Of a stretch of DNA of 64,000 nt, positions 16,506-24,940 are shown one piece after another (the stretch's first letter is position 1; every line of letters begins with the position of its first letter). This DNA is from Bacteroidia bacterium (GTDB taxonomy: Bacteria; Bacteroidota; Bacteroidia; Bacteroidales; Prolixibacteraceae), in the NCBI GenBank assembly GCA_026391315.1, contig JAPLDT010000045.1, forward strand, positions 1 to 64,000. Reading direction: 5' to 3'. The notes beneath the pieces were generated by a model. It was not told the origin of the DNA. It did not search any database and saw only the letters and a list, made by a program, of their open reading frames with translations. Both the position numbers and the translations under genes were made by a program.

Positions 16506-17972
16506 TCAGATCAGGTCATTTGTCCCGGACTTATCCTTGAAACGAAATTTTTTAAAGAATTCGAGGTACGAATCGATGTTCAGCACAGAAGAATCTGTTA
16601 CGGCTTTGTAGGTGAGAAAAATCCCGGCAGGCAGAAAAATGAAGGTAGAAAACCAGATACCGAACCACAAACCGGAAGTTGCCTCACGCACATATTTCTC
16701 TCCGGTGGTGGAGATGATCCAGTAGAAGATGAACAGTACTACCGAGACGACAAGCGGCATGCCAAGACCGCCTTTACGGATGATGGCGCCCAGCGGTGCT
16801 CCGATAAAAAAGAAGATAAGGCAAGCAAGCGAATAGGTATATTTTTTGTGCCATTCGGTATCAAATCTGTTCAAGCTTCGGATGTTGGCGACATTCAATT
16901 CATCTACCTGTTTGATGGCACGAATGTTATTTCTTGCATTGGATAGCGCCCCCTCAATCAGTTGTTTGCGAACAGGCCGAATGACACTTCGCAGTACACT
17001 ATCAATGTCGATATATTTTTTCAACTTGTATGCAGGCTTCTTTGTAAGATCCTTTCGTGCCAATGAATTCAAGGCCGTTGCTACCGGAAGGGGATAGGCC
17101 ACACTGAGGGCCTGCTCCGTTGCCAGCATATCGAATTGTTTCGAAAGGGAATCACCAACATATTGAAGTTGTTTGTTGTTAAGAGCCCGGAATTGATTGC
17201 GGAAGATACTTTCATCCTTTCTTTCAAAATCCATTCCCTTGAGTTCGGAGTAGATGGTTTCCTGCTTAAATTTATCAGTTCTGACAGGATATCCGGACGA
17301 CTCCCTGTTGGGCGTCAGAACCTCTGCATGCGTCTCCCCTGAGTAAAGGTTGAGGACCATGAACCGTTTATCGGTGGTGATTTTCATCGTTCCTGAATCG
17401 GCGACCGTGACGGTTTCATTCCCCTGATCGTAGCGGTGATCGTAAATCATGATGTCGTACAACATCGACCCGTCCTTCGCTCTACGTCCTACTTTGATGG
17501 AGAAATTGTCAATATCATTGGAGAAGACTCCCTCTTTGACCACAATTTCAGGTCGCATCTGGCGGATACTGGCCATCAGGGCAATCAGTTTCTTGTAGGA
17601 GACAGGAATAACCCGGTTTGAAAATTGGAAGGCACCGAAACTCAGAAGGATACTTACCACGATGACTGGTTTCATGATCCTGAAAAGGGATATCCCGGCT
17701 GCTTTCATGGCCAGCAATTCGTTGTTTTCGCCCATATCGCCAAAGGTCATGATGGAGGCCAGCAGCATGGATAGCGGCAAAGCCATAGGCATCAGCATGG
17801 CCAGGGTATAGATCAGAAATTCACCGATGATATTCATTTCCAGTCCTTTGCCAACAAGATCGTCGAGGTAAACCCATAAAAATTGCATCAGAAGCACGAA
17901 CAAACTGATGAGCAGGGTAACGACCAGCGGACCGATAAAACGCTTAATAATATATAGATGTAATCGCTTCAT
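16506..17972 (-). CDS. LptF/LptG family permease (lipopolysaccharide export)
   Basis: A 488-residue inner-membrane permease of the YjgP/YjgQ family that pulls LPS from the inner membrane with LptB. It shows three membrane helices at the N-terminus ([21 protein letters not shown]...MLMPMALPLSMLLASIMTFG), a large periplasmic beta-jellyroll domain (about 110-370) and three C-terminal helices (LACLIFFFIGAPLGAIIRKGGLGMPLVV). It is longer than the E. coli proteins because of an expanded periplasmic insert, as usual in Bacteroidota. LptF and LptG cannot be told apart here. Confidence 0.9.
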   Translation of the reverse strand: MKRLHLYIIKRFIGPLVVTLLISLFVLLMQFLWVYLDDLVGKGLEMNIIGEFLIYTLAMLMPMALPLSMLLASIMTFGDMGENNELLAMKAAGISLFRIMKPVIVVSILLSFGAFQFSNRVIPVSYKKLIALMASIRQMRPEIVVKEGVFSNDIDNFSIKVGRRAKDGSMLYDIMIYDHRYDQGNETVTVADSGTMKITTDKRFMVLNLYSGETHAEVLTPNRESSGYPVRTDKFKQETIYSELKGMDFERKDESIFRNQFRALNNKQLQYVGDSLSKQFDMLATEQALSVAYPLPVATALNSLARKDLTKKPAYKLKKYIDIDSVLRSVIRPVRKQLIEGALSNARNNIRAIKQVDELNVANIRSLNRFDTEWHKKYTYSLACLIFFFIGAPLGAIIRKGGLGMPLVVSVVLFIFYWIISTTGEKYVREATSGLWFGIWFSTFIFLPAGIFLTYKAVTDSSVLNIDSYLEFFKKFRFKDKSGTNDLI

Positions 17973-18030
17973 GAATGGGATGAAGATTCGCCGGCAAAGC
18001 TAATGCTTTTTTATGATTTTCAGGGAAATT

Positions 18031-18402
18031 TCAGGAACCAATGGCTTTTCTGAGGCGGTTAATGGCAGCATCCCACATTTTGACAACATCTGCTTCATCT
18101 GCTTCATCAACATGGTCGACTACCATCAGCGAAAGTGCCTCAATGATCTCACCCAGAACGATATAAAATTCAAATTCGTAGGGTTCATCGCTGTCTAGCC
18201 ACTTGAATTTGACTGATTCGAGGGGGCGGATGGAGAGTAATTCAGCAGTTTGACTAGTTTTCCCCCAGATAAAAGTATACTTGGAACCATCAACAAGGAC
18301 ATTGTCCGAAAACCATTCGGCCAGACCGGAGGCGGTACTGAGCCGACTGAATATAACGGAGGACGACGACCTTATTTGATATTCAAGTTCAATTCTTTTC
18401 AT
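18031..18402 (-). CDS. START-like/AHSA1-like (SRPBCC) domain protein
   Basis: A 123-residue single-domain protein with the helix-grip pattern of START/AHSA1-like proteins: IRSSSSVIFSRLSTASGLAEWFSDNV at the N-terminus, strands through FIWGKTSQTAELLSI and VKFKWLDSDEPYEFEF, and a long C-terminal helix (ADVVKMWDAAINRLRKAIG). Such proteins bind small hydrophobic ligands or act as Hsp90-like cochaperones; the ligand is unknown. It is a conserved small gene in Bacteroidota. Confidence 0.8.
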   Translation of the reverse strand: MKRIELEYQIRSSSSVIFSRLSTASGLAEWFSDNVLVDGSKYTFIWGKTSQTAELLSIRPLESVKFKWLDSDEPYEFEFYIVLGEIIEALSLMVVDHVDEADEADVVKMWDAAINRLRKAIGS

Positions 18403-18615
18403 TTTGTTACAGGTACCGTAAATGAGAATAGTTTGATTGTTTCATTTGGTATTGTTAGTCTTTCAATGGCCAAATGGAATAGCCATGATCTTGTTTACTT
18501 CATTGTTGGTGATTATCAAATCATGGCTATTTCTTCTGCAAAGTACCATTTTTTTCATGTAAAACAAAAAAAATCGAAAGGCCAGAATTAATTTTCCATA
18601 TTTTTTGAATCAGCC

Positions 18616-18645
18616 TTGTCCGAAAAGAGAAAGGTATTATATTTG
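18616..18645 (+). promoter_or_regulatory. Bacteroidota-type promoter of the tRNA gene
   Basis: TTG (18616-18618) is followed after exactly 19 nt by TATATTTG (18638-18645), matching the -33/-7 consensus. The tRNA 5' end is 33 nt further on. Confidence 0.7.
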
Positions 18646-18678
18646 CAGGCTCAAAGTTTTGAGTGTTATTGAAATAAT

Positions 18679-18752
18679 GGCGAGGTAGCTCAGTTGGTTA
18701 GAGCGCATGATTCATAATCATGAGGTCGCGGGATCATCCCCCGCCCTCGCTA
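18679..18752 (+). tRNA. tRNA-Met (anticodon CAT), elongator type
   Basis: A full cloverleaf folds: acceptor GGCGAGG/CCTCGCT (with a G-U first pair), D-arm GCTCAGTTGGTTAGAGC, anticodon arm CATGA-TTCATAA-TCATG, T-stem GCGGG/CCCGC and discriminator A. The anticodon stem lacks the three G-C pairs of initiator tRNA, so it is an elongator Met or possibly a lysidine-modified Ile tRNA. CCA is not encoded. The T-loop reads ATCATCC, with the near-invariant T54 and A58 exchanged for A and T. Confidence 0.93.
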
Positions 18753-18763
18753 CACGGACAGAC

Positions 18764-18800
18764 AAGGAGTTAGGAAAGTAAAATTTCTTAACTCCTTTTT
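18764..18800 (+). terminator. Intrinsic terminator after the tRNA
   Basis: AAGGAGTTAGGAAA and TTTCTTAACTCCTT form a 14-bp stem with one mismatch, followed by a T run. Confidence 0.75.
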
Positions 18801-18827
18801 TCTTGCTCGAATTTTGCCTGAATTTTA
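18795..18827. repeat. Direct repeat copy 1 (candidate attachment-type site beside tRNA)
   Basis: CTTTTTTCTTGCTCGAATTTTGCCTGAATTTTA overlaps the tRNA terminator tail. A near copy with three substitutions and one extra T lies at 24625-24658, and a 17-nt part (AATTTGCCTGAATTTTA) at 21253-21269. Confidence 0.5.
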
Positions 18828-18929
18828 AGCGAAATCACAAATTCCATCCAAATTTTAGTGTTAAAAAATTGGGAATCATGACTCATGTGTGGTGGTAATA
18901 TCCACCTTTCTATGATCAGTCTTTGGTTT

Positions 18930-19301
18930 TCAGCGTATCTTTTTATCTAATATCTTACTCCGATATCCCACAACAATAAAGAGAATTGCTATTGTAGGAA
19001 AGATGAACATCGGCCAAAGCAGCGCTCTCGGATTAACGATGAAAATCGTAATAAATGCAAGAAGCGAGATGATACCACCTATTGATTCCCATTTCCAGGC
19101 AAGAACTAATCCGACGAGTCCGATACCGAACAAGGCTAATTGAATAATCGTATTTAAGGTCATCGTTGAAGAAGTTCCTCTTTTAGCACTTTCCATCGTT
19201 TCTCCGATAAACATCATCAAAGCGAAGGCAACAATTATTGCACTCATAACACGCGCAATGATGCGCGGAGTTTTCATTGAGTTGGTTGAATCTGGTTTCA
19301 T
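18930..19301 (-). CDS. Four-helix membrane protein of unknown function
   Basis: I do not recognise a family with confidence. The 123-residue protein has four evenly spaced hydrophobic segments (VMSAIIVAFALMMFIG, IIQLALFGIGLVGLVLAW, IGGIISLLAFITIFIV, MFIFPTIAILFIVVGY) with very short loops and basic ends, so it is an integral membrane protein. It lies 10 nt downstream of a truncated membrane-protein gene on the same strand, and just inside a stretch bounded by direct repeats next to a tRNA. Confidence 0.65.
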   Translation of the reverse strand: MKPDSTNSMKTPRIIARVMSAIIVAFALMMFIGETMESAKRGTSSTMTLNTIIQLALFGIGLVGLVLAWKWESIGGIISLLAFITIFIVNPRALLWPMFIFPTIAILFIVVGYRSKILDKKIR

Positions 19302-19311
19302 TTTCTTGTCG

Positions 19312-19554
19312 TTAGTGATTATTGTGCTGGAACACAGCCAGAAAGAGCATTAGAAATTCGTAGAAGTAATGCCAGAATTTATTTCCGGGGACTTTGTGCA
19401 GGTGATGTGCATGTGTTTCCATATTTTCAGTTTGATGTTTTGGAGATATGTTGTCTGGTTCGTCAAAAGAAATAATATCGTCAGATGGTTTCTCCGGTTC
19501 GTTATTTATTGAATTTCCCAACGTCTGGCCTCCGCTTTCTGATTTAATTGCCAT
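19312..19554 (-). pseudogene. C-terminally truncated membrane protein of a common Bacteroidota family
   Basis: The 80-residue product ends in METHAHHLHKVPGNKFWHYFYEFLMLFLAVF followed by QHNNH and a stop. Full members share the His-rich start, a WxHYxxEFLMLFLAVFxGFxAE membrane segment and then a periplasmic domain of about 150 residues. Here the protein stops within that membrane segment, so the C-terminal domain is missing, probably by deletion. It may still make a short membrane peptide. The identification of the full-length family is from memory of its motif. Confidence 0.55.
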
Positions 19555-19599
19555 TTGTTTCCTTGGTTAGTTGGTCAAAATATTTTTGTTGGCAATTAT

Positions 19600-19636
19600 A
19601 GTTATGTCCTGAAACATAAAATCTCAGGACATAACT
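19600..19636 (-). terminator. 13-bp perfect hairpin downstream of the secreted-protein gene
   Basis: AGTTATGTCCTGA pairs with TCAGGACATAACT across an 11-nt loop. It lies just past the stop of the gene at 19662-20165, reading leftward, and before the truncated gene. It has no strong U-tract, so termination is likely but not certain. Confidence 0.55.
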
Positions 19637-19661
19637 TTATACTGTGGAAAGCATATACAAA

Positions 19662-20165
19662 CTATTTGACTTTTATATATTTCCGCTCGAGCATTTTTAC
19701 CCCAGTAGCGCTAAATCGGGTCTCAATCAAACTGGTGGGAGTTTCATAAACATATTCAACTTTCGCTAAAACTGTTCCTGGTTTAAAGTCTTGAACCGCA
19801 TCTATACTGAACTTTTTTTCAGAAGTCCATAAGCCTATCCATGTTGAATACTTTCCATTGGCATAAAGTGTGAAACCTTTGAACTTACCCTCTTTTGAAT
19901 CAAAACTGGAATTACTAATATAATAAGGAGATTTAGTACCCTTTACAACATAATAGACGTTTACTGTATATGCTTTCCCATATTCCTGTTGCTCTCTGAC
20001 CCAAATAGTATCCTTATCAGCAGTTGCTTCCCAGGTACCAAACTTCTGTTTATTTAATTTAACCTGGTCAAGGCTAGACTTAGCAGTTTGTGCCTGTATC
20101 CCGGTTGAGCAAATTAGAAGGAATACAAACATCATTGTAGTTAAAAAGAATGCTTTTGTTTTCAT
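19662..20165 (-). CDS. Small secreted protein of unknown function
   Basis: With the start at the inner ATG (20165) the product is about 167 residues and opens with a clean signal peptide (MKTKAFFLTTMMFVFLLICSTGIQAQ). The ORF track's start at 20234 would place 23 basic residues ahead of it and runs through a duplicated leader sequence, so I reject it. The mature part is strand-rich with many aromatic residues (YGKAYTVNVYYVVKG, STWIGLWTSEKKFSI), suggesting a small beta domain. No family recognised. It is followed by a hairpin terminator. Confidence 0.65.
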   Translation of the reverse strand: MKTKAFFLTTMMFVFLLICSTGIQAQTAKSSLDQVKLNKQKFGTWEATADKDTIWVREQQEYGKAYTVNVYYVVKGTKSPYYISNSSFDSKEGKFKGFTLYANGKYSTWIGLWTSEKKFSIDAVQDFKPGTVLAKVEYVYETPTSLIETRFSATGVKMLERKYIKVK

Positions 20166-20189
20166 AAGGTATTTTTTAAATGTTAATGA

Positions 20190-20226
20190 TTTTCCTACTC
20201 TTTTAAAGGATTTTCGGATGCCTCCT
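20190..20226 (-). repeat. Duplicated leader element, copy A
   Basis: On the minus strand AGGAGGCATCCGAAAATCC... runs through AAAAGAGTAGGAAAA, 25-60 nt upstream of the secreted-protein ATG. A near-identical copy occupies the same place ahead of the next gene (20682-20718). Only three or so bases differ. Confidence 0.6.
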
Positions 20227-20241
20227 AAAGGCAATTTTTTC

Positions 20242-20664
20242 TTATGCTTTTTTCTTTTCCATGCCCATTACCCAACCTACTACTGCTCCGGCGATTACCC
20301 ACAAAACAGTCCCTACGATGATAGAAACAAATACTGCGGTAAGATTGGAAAACCTTGTACTCGTACCATATAGGGAGAGATCAATAGAAACAGAATATAG
20401 CAACCCAATGATTCCGGCAACTTTTGCTCCTTTAACTATACCTGTGGTGTTTGACCAGCTGAATATCATTGATATCAGGAATCCAAAAGCAAAAGTGGCC
20501 AGAATCATCGCCCAAATAATATAGTCCTGCATTGGTCTCAGGACACATGGATTGTAGTTAGCTGTTATGTAATCTATTAATAGCACTCCATAAACAATCC
20601 ATTTGAGAAGGAATAAAGTCACAGCTCCCGCTAATCCTCCGAGTAGAATTTTGTTTGTTGTCAT
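20242..20664 (-). CDS. Four-helix membrane protein of unknown function
   Basis: A 140-residue integral membrane protein with four hydrophobic helices: ILLGGLAGAVTLFLLKWIVYGVLLI, YIIWAMILATFAFGFLISMIFSW, VAGIIGLLYSVSIDLSLYG and VFVSIIVGTVLWVIAGAVVGWVMG. Glycine zippers in the first and last helix suggest tight packing or oligomer formation. The layout resembles DUF1761-type proteins, but the match is too loose to name. It shares a duplicated leader element with the next gene downstream and may be regulated with it. Confidence 0.65.
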   Translation of the reverse strand: MTTNKILLGGLAGAVTLFLLKWIVYGVLLIDYITANYNPCVLRPMQDYIIWAMILATFAFGFLISMIFSWSNTTGIVKGAKVAGIIGLLYSVSIDLSLYGTSTRFSNLTAVFVSIIVGTVLWVIAGAVVGWVMGMEKKKA

Positions 20665-20681
20665 TTTGTTTAGTTTAAAAA

Positions 20682-20718
20682 TTTTCCTACTCTTTTATAG
20701 GATTTTCGGATTCCTCCC
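20682..20718 (-). repeat. Duplicated leader element, copy B
   Basis: On the minus strand GGGAGGAATCCGAAAATCC then TATAAAAGAGTAGGAAAA, ending about 18 nt before the ATG at 20664. It matches copy A at 20190-20226 closely. Confidence 0.6.
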
Positions 20719-21285
20719 TTTCGAATTTTGGAAAAATATGGCGCAATTCAATTGCTTTAAGTGAAACCATGCGCCCTTTCAAAAATGTATCGCAGAAAGA
20801 TATAGTAACCTGACATATGTTCATTACCAGAACATTTTAGAGTGTGGTTAATCTAAATTAGCGCTATATGGGAGTTGTATAGCTGATAATATGTGTATTG
20901 ACGAATACACATATATGTAAATTTATGGAAATATTAATCAATATAATTTCATCATAGGGGATATAAAACCAGAAAAATGATGGTTGAAAGGAAATAATAA
21001 TTTGATTCTGAGAATTTTATAAACTATTCAACGTCAAACGTTGAATTTTTAACAAAAAATACTGATTTTAGGCGCATATTTATATCAGGCTGAACTGTTT
21101 TTGTTCTTTGACAGTCGGTTTGGTGTGATTTTTTAGTTCCAAGACTGGCAAATTCTTAAAATTATGGTGAAAAACTTATTGGAAAGTACCACACCCGTGT
21201 TCTCCCTTAAGACTCTAATTCCATAAGAAAGATCAAATTTAAACAGTATCTAAATTTGCCTGAATTTTAATTAATGATACCTTTT
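20719..21285. other. AT-rich non-coding stretch with two hairpins
   Basis: No gene is visible. A perfect 11-bp stem ATATGTGTATT-GACG-AATACACATAT lies at 20889-20914 and TTCAACG-TCAAA-CGTTGAA followed by five T at 21027-21050, which looks like a weak rightward terminator. A partial copy of the tRNA-side direct repeat is at 21253-21269. Confidence 0.5.
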
Positions 21286-24200
21286 TTAAGCCGGGGCATT
21301 TAATGGTATCGTAAAATAAAACGTGCTGCCACGCCCAACTTCGCTCTCCACCCACAATTTTCCACCATTCTTTTCGATAAATTCTTTGCAGAGAACCAAG
21401 CCCAATCCCGAACTGGGTTCACCATCGGTGCCTGGTCTACCGGTTTGAACATGAAGCTGGAATAAATTATCCACCATATCTCTGCTCATTCCTATACCTG
21501 TGTCATTGATTGCCACTACCACATTTTTATCCTCACCAGCGCTGGCCGATATCGTTACTTTTCCACCTTTATGGGTAAACTTCAGCGCATTAGAGACAAG
21601 ATTCCGGATGACGGTTTGCAACATGTAATTTTCAGCTAAAACTGATAAATCATCAGAAATACCAACGGTAATTTCAACTCCTTTTATTTTGGCTTGTTCA
21701 AGTATAATCGTGATGCTTTCTTCGACAACGGTAAGTAATTGCACCCCAATTGGATTAAATGGAATTTGCCCTTGCTGCATCCTGGACCAATTCAATAAAT
21801 TTTCGAGCAGATGGAAAAGATTAGCTGCTGATTTTTCCAGGATAATTGCCATCTCATGTAACTCTTTATGGGTTAAATCACCCAAATCTTCTGCCATGAT
21901 TTGGGTGAGACCCAGAAATCCATTAAAAGGTCCTCGAAGGTCATGGGCAAGGATGGAGAAAAATTTGTCTTTTTCAGAATTGGATTTTGAAAGTTCTTCA
22001 TTTTTTGCCAGGATTTCCTCTTTTTGTCGAGTAATTTCCAGCGTACGTTCTTTTACAATTGTTTCAAGCTGAATATTAGCTGATTTTAATCTCCCCGAAT
22101 ACAATCTGGTAATGACCCAAATAAAAGTAATTGAAATAAACATATAAGCTATATAAGCCCAAATCGTGCGATTCCATGGAGGAAGGATAGCTATTTGGCA
22201 CGAGTCGATTTCACTTTCTACATCATAAACATTGCGAGCTTTCACACGGAATGTATATTTCCCTTCATGAATCTTTGAATACTCTTTTTTGGTTTCCCTA
22301 CCCCATTTACTCCATTCGTTATTGTAACCAACAAGTTGATAACTGTATAATGTTTTTTCTTCCTGGTCAAAAAATGGCGCTGCAAATTCGAAGGTGAGAT
22401 TGTTTAATTCATACTTTAAATCCGCCAGTTTATTGATATCCTGCAAATTTGAGGCGTTTCCACCATAAAGTAAACTATCTGATCCACAGGTTATTTTACG
22501 AATTAGACAATTAAATTTCTGAGTATAGTCCTTAGTATCTTTGCTCATATCATATCTGTACAGACCTTCGCTGCCTCCTATCCATGCAATGCCCGAAGGT
22601 TCAATGTAAAAAGTCTCTAAAGACATATTCGGAATGCGGCGAAAAGGTGCGTACACCCAATCATAACCACCTTTACCGTTTGGCCGCAAATAGCCGATAT
22701 CTGTATTTTTATTTTCCGATGGACAAATCCATATTTTACCATCGGGCATTTCTTTGAATGAAGTTATATCGTGGCCACCTTTGCAAAACTGTTCGCCCAA
22801 TTCGCAAAAAGGCTCAAAGCGGTCGGTTTTGGAATTGTAAAAAGAAAGACCGTTTTTCGACCCCGAAATTATTTTATTTTTAAACTTAAAAGGTATATTA
22901 AACAGGGCATTATTGTTGTAATAACGAACTTTGGAAGGCTTTGTAACATTTTCATCATTCGGAACAATTCTTATTACACCATTTCTGGAAGTACCAAGCC
23001 AAATTTCTCCATTTTCGTCTTCTATTATTCCATCTAATTGGTCATTTATGCCTTTCCAATCGCCTTCAAGCATCCATTTGCCTTTCTCGTATTTAAGAGA
23101 AATGAACCTGCCTCCATCTATTGCAAATATTCGATCAGGATTTTTAGCCGATTGAATTAATTCTGTAATATGTGCGCCGAAGCATATTTTTACCGCTTTA
23201 TCTCTTTTTATTTCATAAATGCCATCTGAAATTCCCACAAATAAAGATTTAATATCTTTCGTTTCTAAAAAACACCAACTTTGTCCGGTTTGAATATTTT
23301 GAACTTCCTGAATTTTATTTTTGCTATTGATGAAATAAACTTTAGTGCTGGTAGCTATATAAATAGTATTATTGTGGCGAATTACACGTTCTACAATGCC
23401 TTGCAAACCGGCTTCTTTGCCCCAATAACTTAAATCCAGACCCTGTTCGGTTTTACTTATGCCATTATTCAAACCAAACCATAAGTTTTGGCAGGTGTCG
23501 GTAGTAACTTTCAAAATCTCATTATTTTGCAGAAGATTACTTTCCTGATAATGCTGCAGTACTTTTCCTTGTTTGTCGAACAATATTGCTCCTTTTTTTA
23601 AAGAACCTAAAACAAATTTTTCATTTTGAAATGCTGAGGCACTGTAAATATTATTGTCATGAATGAAATCGGAATCCCAGATATAAAAATTTTTAGCAGA
23701 GGCATCCGTATTTGGTTGGAAAAGATACAACCCATTGGTGCGGGTTGGAATCAGTACAGTTGTTGGATTGTAAGGTAATATAACCAAACTGTTTATATCT
23801 TTAATAAAATCTGATTTGGGAACTTGCGTTAGTTCGTTATTTTCGATTTTCATCAAACCTTTTGGAAACATCCTTGTGTAATAAACATCTTTATAAATGA
23901 AATCCACTGAAAACGAACCATTAGAATCTGCTTTGAAAATTTGAAGCTTTTCGGGTGAAACTGTATATTGTAATATTGTGTTATAGGTTCGGAAATAGAC
24001 ATATTTAGAGGTTACTTTTACCGACCAAACGGCGCCTAATTTAAATGTGGTATCACGAATCAAATGTGTAAGGGTTTTGTAAATAGTATTTCCTTTTCTA
24101 TCTGTATCCAAATATCCAAACTCATTGCTTGCACTAATATATATTTTCCCATTATTGTCTTTTGCCAGGTCATAGGAATAGGCTTGTTTATTGTTTGAGA

Positions 24201-24465
24201 TAGTGCGCCAGGTTATACCATCATATTCCATTACACCATCTGCAACACCAAAGTAAAAAACACCTCTCGCACCTTGTATCGCACCAAAAATTTGCGTTGA
24301 ATTATTGTATTCTTTTGGATTATAGTTGCGAATAACGGGAAAACCAATTTCCTGAGCTTCAGAAATTGAGGCAGATGATGCAAAAAGCATTGAAAAAATT
24401 AAATATTTGAGTTTTATCACGATGTAAATTTTTGATACTCCAAACATTTTCCTGTTTTTTTTCAT
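21286..24465 (-). CDS. Two-component propeller sensor histidine kinase
   Basis: A 1059-residue membrane sensor. It begins with a signal or anchor segment (YLIFSMLFASSASISEAQ), then about 700 residues of two-component-regulator propeller repeats (GVADGVMEYDGITWRTI, IWLGTSRNGVIRI, IAWIGGSEGLYRYD), a Y_Y_Y domain (YSYQLVGYNNEWSKWGRETKKEYSKI), one membrane helix (IAYMFISITFIWVITRLY, about 795-812), a coiled linker, HisKA with AHDLRGPFNGFLGL and HATPase with NDTGIGM and SSGLGLVLCKEF. It has neither a receiver nor an AraC domain, so it is not one of the glycan-sensing hybrids and needs a separate response regulator, not seen nearby. The kinase part is nearly the same as that of the gene at 26071. 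Confidence 0.9.
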   Translation of the reverse strand: MKKNRKMFGVSKIYIVIKLKYLIFSMLFASSASISEAQEIGFPVIRNYNPKEYNNSTQIFGAIQGARGVFYFGVADGVMEYDGITWRTISNNKQAYSYDLAKDNNGKIYISASNEFGYLDTDRKGNTIYKTLTHLIRDTTFKLGAVWSVKVTSKYVYFRTYNTILQYTVSPEKLQIFKADSNGSFSVDFIYKDVYYTRMFPKGLMKIENNELTQVPKSDFIKDINSLVILPYNPTTVLIPTRTNGLYLFQPNTDASAKNFYIWDSDFIHDNNIYSASAFQNEKFVLGSLKKGAILFDKQGKVLQHYQESNLLQNNEILKVTTDTCQNLWFGLNNGISKTEQGLDLSYWGKEAGLQGIVERVIRHNNTIYIATSTKVYFINSKNKIQEVQNIQTGQSWCFLETKDIKSLFVGISDGIYEIKRDKAVKICFGAHITELIQSAKNPDRIFAIDGGRFISLKYEKGKWMLEGDWKGINDQLDGIIEDENGEIWLGTSRNGVIRIVPNDENVTKPSKVRYYNNNALFNIPFKFKNKIISGSKNGLSFYNSKTDRFEPFCELGEQFCKGGHDITSFKEMPDGKIWICPSENKNTDIGYLRPNGKGGYDWVYAPFRRIPNMSLETFYIEPSGIAWIGGSEGLYRYDMSKDTKDYTQKFNCLIRKITCGSDSLLYGGNASNLQDINKLADLKYELNNLTFEFAAPFFDQEEKTLYSYQLVGYNNEWSKWGRETKKEYSKIHEGKYTFRVKARNVYDVESEIDSCQIAILPPWNRTIWAYIAYMFISITFIWVITRLYSGRLKSANIQLETIVKERTLEITRQKEEILAKNEELSKSNSEKDKFFSILAHDLRGPFNGFLGLTQIMAEDLGDLTHKELHEMAIILEKSAANLFHLLENLLNWSRMQQGQIPFNPIGVQLLTVVEESITIILEQAKIKGVEITVGISDDLSVLAENYMLQTVIRNLVSNALKFTHKGGKVTISASAGEDKNVVVAINDTGIGMSRDMVDNLFQLHVQTGRPGTDGEPSSGLGLVLCKEFIEKNGGKLWVESEVGRGSTFYFTIPLNAPA

Positions 24466-24503
24466 CGTTGTGTATTCCCCTTTATAAAAGTATGAAATAA
24501 AAT

Positions 24504-24603
24504 TCAGCTCATTACATTCATCCGTCTTTTACTTTGATCGCTTTCTATCCAAATTTTACCTCCCGGAAATTCCACATGAGCTCCAGCGATAGAGTTCCCA
24601 TTG
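24504..24603 (-). pseudogene. Decayed fragment of a histidine kinase C-terminus
   Basis: The minus strand reads NSIAGAHVEFPGGKIWIESDQSK before a stop at 24504. This mirrors LSIAKAYVEMLGGKIWVES in the HATPase domain of the hybrid kinase at 28.7 kb. Only about 30 codons remain and the preceding G2 motif is gone, so it is a remnant. Confidence 0.5.
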
Positions 24604-24624
24604 AAAAGACGGAATTTCATAATT

Positions 24625-24658
24625 CTTTTTTTCTTGCCCGAATCTTGCCTGACTTTTA
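24625..24658. repeat. Direct repeat copy 2
   Basis: CTTTTTTTCTTGCCCGAATCTTGCCTGACTTTTA resembles the copy at the tRNA terminator (18795-18827), with three substitutions and one added T. Together they bracket about 5.8 kb. Confidence 0.5.
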
Positions 24659-24940
24659 CCAAAACAATCATCTGTACCTGCTCTACAAAATTTGATATTT
24701 ACCTGTCTGGTCAATGCAACTCAGATGCAGATCAGCGGTTGACAATTTTCTGTATTCAATGGATTCTAAACATTGGAGTGATATTTGTTTTGGATGAGAC
24801 ATTGGCTATAACCCAGTTAAGCTGGCAGATTATCTATAACAACCATCAACAACGGTGCAGCAAAAATTGTCTGGCAGTGGACTTTCTAAGTTTCTTTGAT
24901 TTCTACCTTAATATGGAACTAACGCCAATGGCATTCGTAC

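Noticed and set aside
16137-16946. 269-aa plus-strand ORF
   Set aside because: Lies antisense to ribBA and the lptF/G-type gene and has no family features; a shadow ORF.
21286-24465. Hybrid two-component system of the polysaccharide-utilisation type
   Set aside because: It lacks a receiver and an AraC domain, and no SusC/SusD or glycan enzymes are nearby.
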